DNA of 5,760 nt from Vicinamibacteria bacterium (GTDB taxonomy: Bacteria; Acidobacteriota; Vicinamibacteria; Vicinamibacterales; UBA2999). Location: positions 1-5,760 of the forward strand of contig JAICQE010000216.1 of assembly GCA_025938035.1 (NCBI GenBank), read 5' to 3'. This document shows, piece by piece, positions 4,990-5,760 of this stretch (positions within the stretch are counted from its first letter, which is position 1; each line of letters begins with the position of its first letter). A program made the translations under genes and the position numbers. The notes below the pieces were generated by a model, which made no database searches, had not been told where the DNA came from, and was given only the letters and a program-made list of their open reading frames with translations.

Positions 4990-5760
4990 TCAGGGCAGCC
5001 CCGCGACCGGATTCGTCGTGCCGCCGTTGTTGATGAACGCTTCGATCACGGGATGGTAGTCGGTGAATTTCTTCACATCGGCTGCCGCCCGCGTCGTCTT
5101 CGGCGCCGAGGCGAGATTGCGCGCGACGGCAGCGAGCCGATCGTGCAGCGCTTTCTTGTCCCACACCGGCTCGCGGCCGCCGCGCGCCACTTCCGCGGAG
5201 AACTTCTCCCGCAACTCCGGAATCGACTGGATGCGGCGCGCCAGCGCCGCCCGTGGCGTCTGAAACGGGCTCTGAATCTTCGTGATCCGGGCGATGGCCC
5301 AGAACGACGAGTCGGCGCCGTACGGAATCATGATCAGGCGGCCGTCGCGCGGGTGCGCGTATAGATAGGCGTTGTTGACGTTGAATGAGAACCCGTCGTA
5401 GTTGCTGGTCGCGGCTTCGACCGCATAGAAGGTGATGTAGCGATCGAGATCGAGGTACTTCGACACCGCGGCGGCGAATGTTTCCGCCGGCGCGGTCTGC
5501 ACCGCATCGGCCGCGCCGACGAGCTCCGTCCGCTGACGCTTCTGCTCGACTTCATCCTTGAGCGCAATCTGAGTCGGCGACACCATCGGGTCGGGCCGGT
5601 AACTCAGTTCGTAGAGATTTCCGCCGGAAAAGCGCCGTCCGAAGTTGCGCGTGAGGAAGTCCCTGTTGATCGCCTCCCGCATCACGTAGATGCCGCTGTC
5701 GATCCCGTTGATCGTGACGTGGGCATGAGCGGTCATGGGCGCGGCGATGCCGGCGCGGCG
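4990..5760 (-). CDS. CotH kinase-like family protein, N-terminal part outside the window
   Basis: The last 256 residues of a CotH-type protein are visible; the frame stays open to the right edge (RRAGIAAP before the first visible Met at 5736), so that Met is probably internal and the gene is 5'-partial. Family hallmarks are AHVTINGIDSGIYVMREAINRDFL (about 5724-5650), GNLYEL, YLDLDRYITFYAVEAATSNYDGF, then NNAYLYAHPRDGRLIMIPYGADSSF (near 5376-5300). Members have a protein-kinase-like fold; spore-coat CotH phosphorylates coat proteins in Bacillus, but in non-sporulating bacteria the role is mostly unknown and many are exported. The usual metal-binding PWDxD appears here as PYGAD, keeping the second Asp and losing the first. 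The C-terminus (FINNGGTTNPVAGLP) is ordinary and ends in TGA. The gene converges on the isomerase gene with 27 bases between their stops, so it is a separate transcription unit. Confidence 0.82.
   Translation of the reverse strand, partial: RRAGIAAPMTAHAHVTINGIDSGIYVMREAINRDFLTRNFGRRFSGGNLYELSYRPDPMVSPTQIALKDEVEQKRQRTELVGAADAVQTAPAETFAAAVSKYLDLDRYITFYAVEAATSNYDGFSFNVNNAYLYAHPRDGRLIMIPYGADSSFWAIARITKIQSPFQTPRAALARRIQSIPELREKFSAEVARGGREPVWDKKALHDRLAAVARNLASAPKTTRAAADVKKFTDYHPVIEAFINNGGTTNPVAGLP

Noticed and set aside
4963..4997. Terminator between the convergent genes
   Set aside because: Only a 5-base TGCCC/GGGCA stem with a 14-base loop and no T-run; too weak to call.

Overview
The window is GC-rich, densely coding DNA from what is probably a soil or sediment bacterium of the Acidobacteriota, with Vicinamibacteria-like lineages as the best guess. 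The guess rests on the style of the genes (a PQQ-type propeller protein paired with a di-haem cytochrome, a Gfo/Idh/MocA oxidoreductase with a TIM-barrel isomerase, a CotH-type protein) and on the kinds of short repeat between them. It is recalled family knowledge, not a search result.

Layout. Positions 1-57 lie beyond the stop of the first gene and hold nothing I can call. A minus-strand operon runs from 2344 down to 58: an exported di-haem cytochrome c (2344-1493), then, one base after its stop codon, an exported quinoprotein-like beta-propeller protein (1491-58). A 228-base divergent intergenic region (2345-2572) carries two hairpins with complementary loops, an A/T-rich promoter candidate, and eleven tandem copies of a 9-base unit that runs into a Shine-Dalgarno sequence. 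A plus-strand operon follows: a Gfo/Idh/MocA oxidoreductase (GTG start at 2573, ends 3724) and, overlapping by ATGA, a sugar phosphate isomerase/epimerase-like protein (3721-4962). After a 27-base gap, a convergent minus-strand CotH-kinase-like gene (stop at 4990) runs off the right edge.

How the genes may work together. The plus-strand pair resembles cytoplasmic modules that oxidise a sugar, polyol or glycoside with NAD(P) and then rearrange or cleave the keto-product; the substrate cannot be read from sequence. The minus-strand pair resembles a periplasmic dehydrogenase plus cytochrome electron acceptor. However, the propeller protein lacks the adjacent-cysteine pair of classical PQQ alcohol dehydrogenases and appears to lack its last blade, so its catalytic status is open. 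The shared divergent control region suggests, but does not prove, that the two operons are co-regulated.

The most unusual point is that an 87-base, heptad-based inverted repeat (1396-1482) lies in frame inside the 5' end of the quinoprotein gene. It encodes almost the whole n-region and hydrophobic core of its signal peptide, so a repeat appears to have become an export signal.
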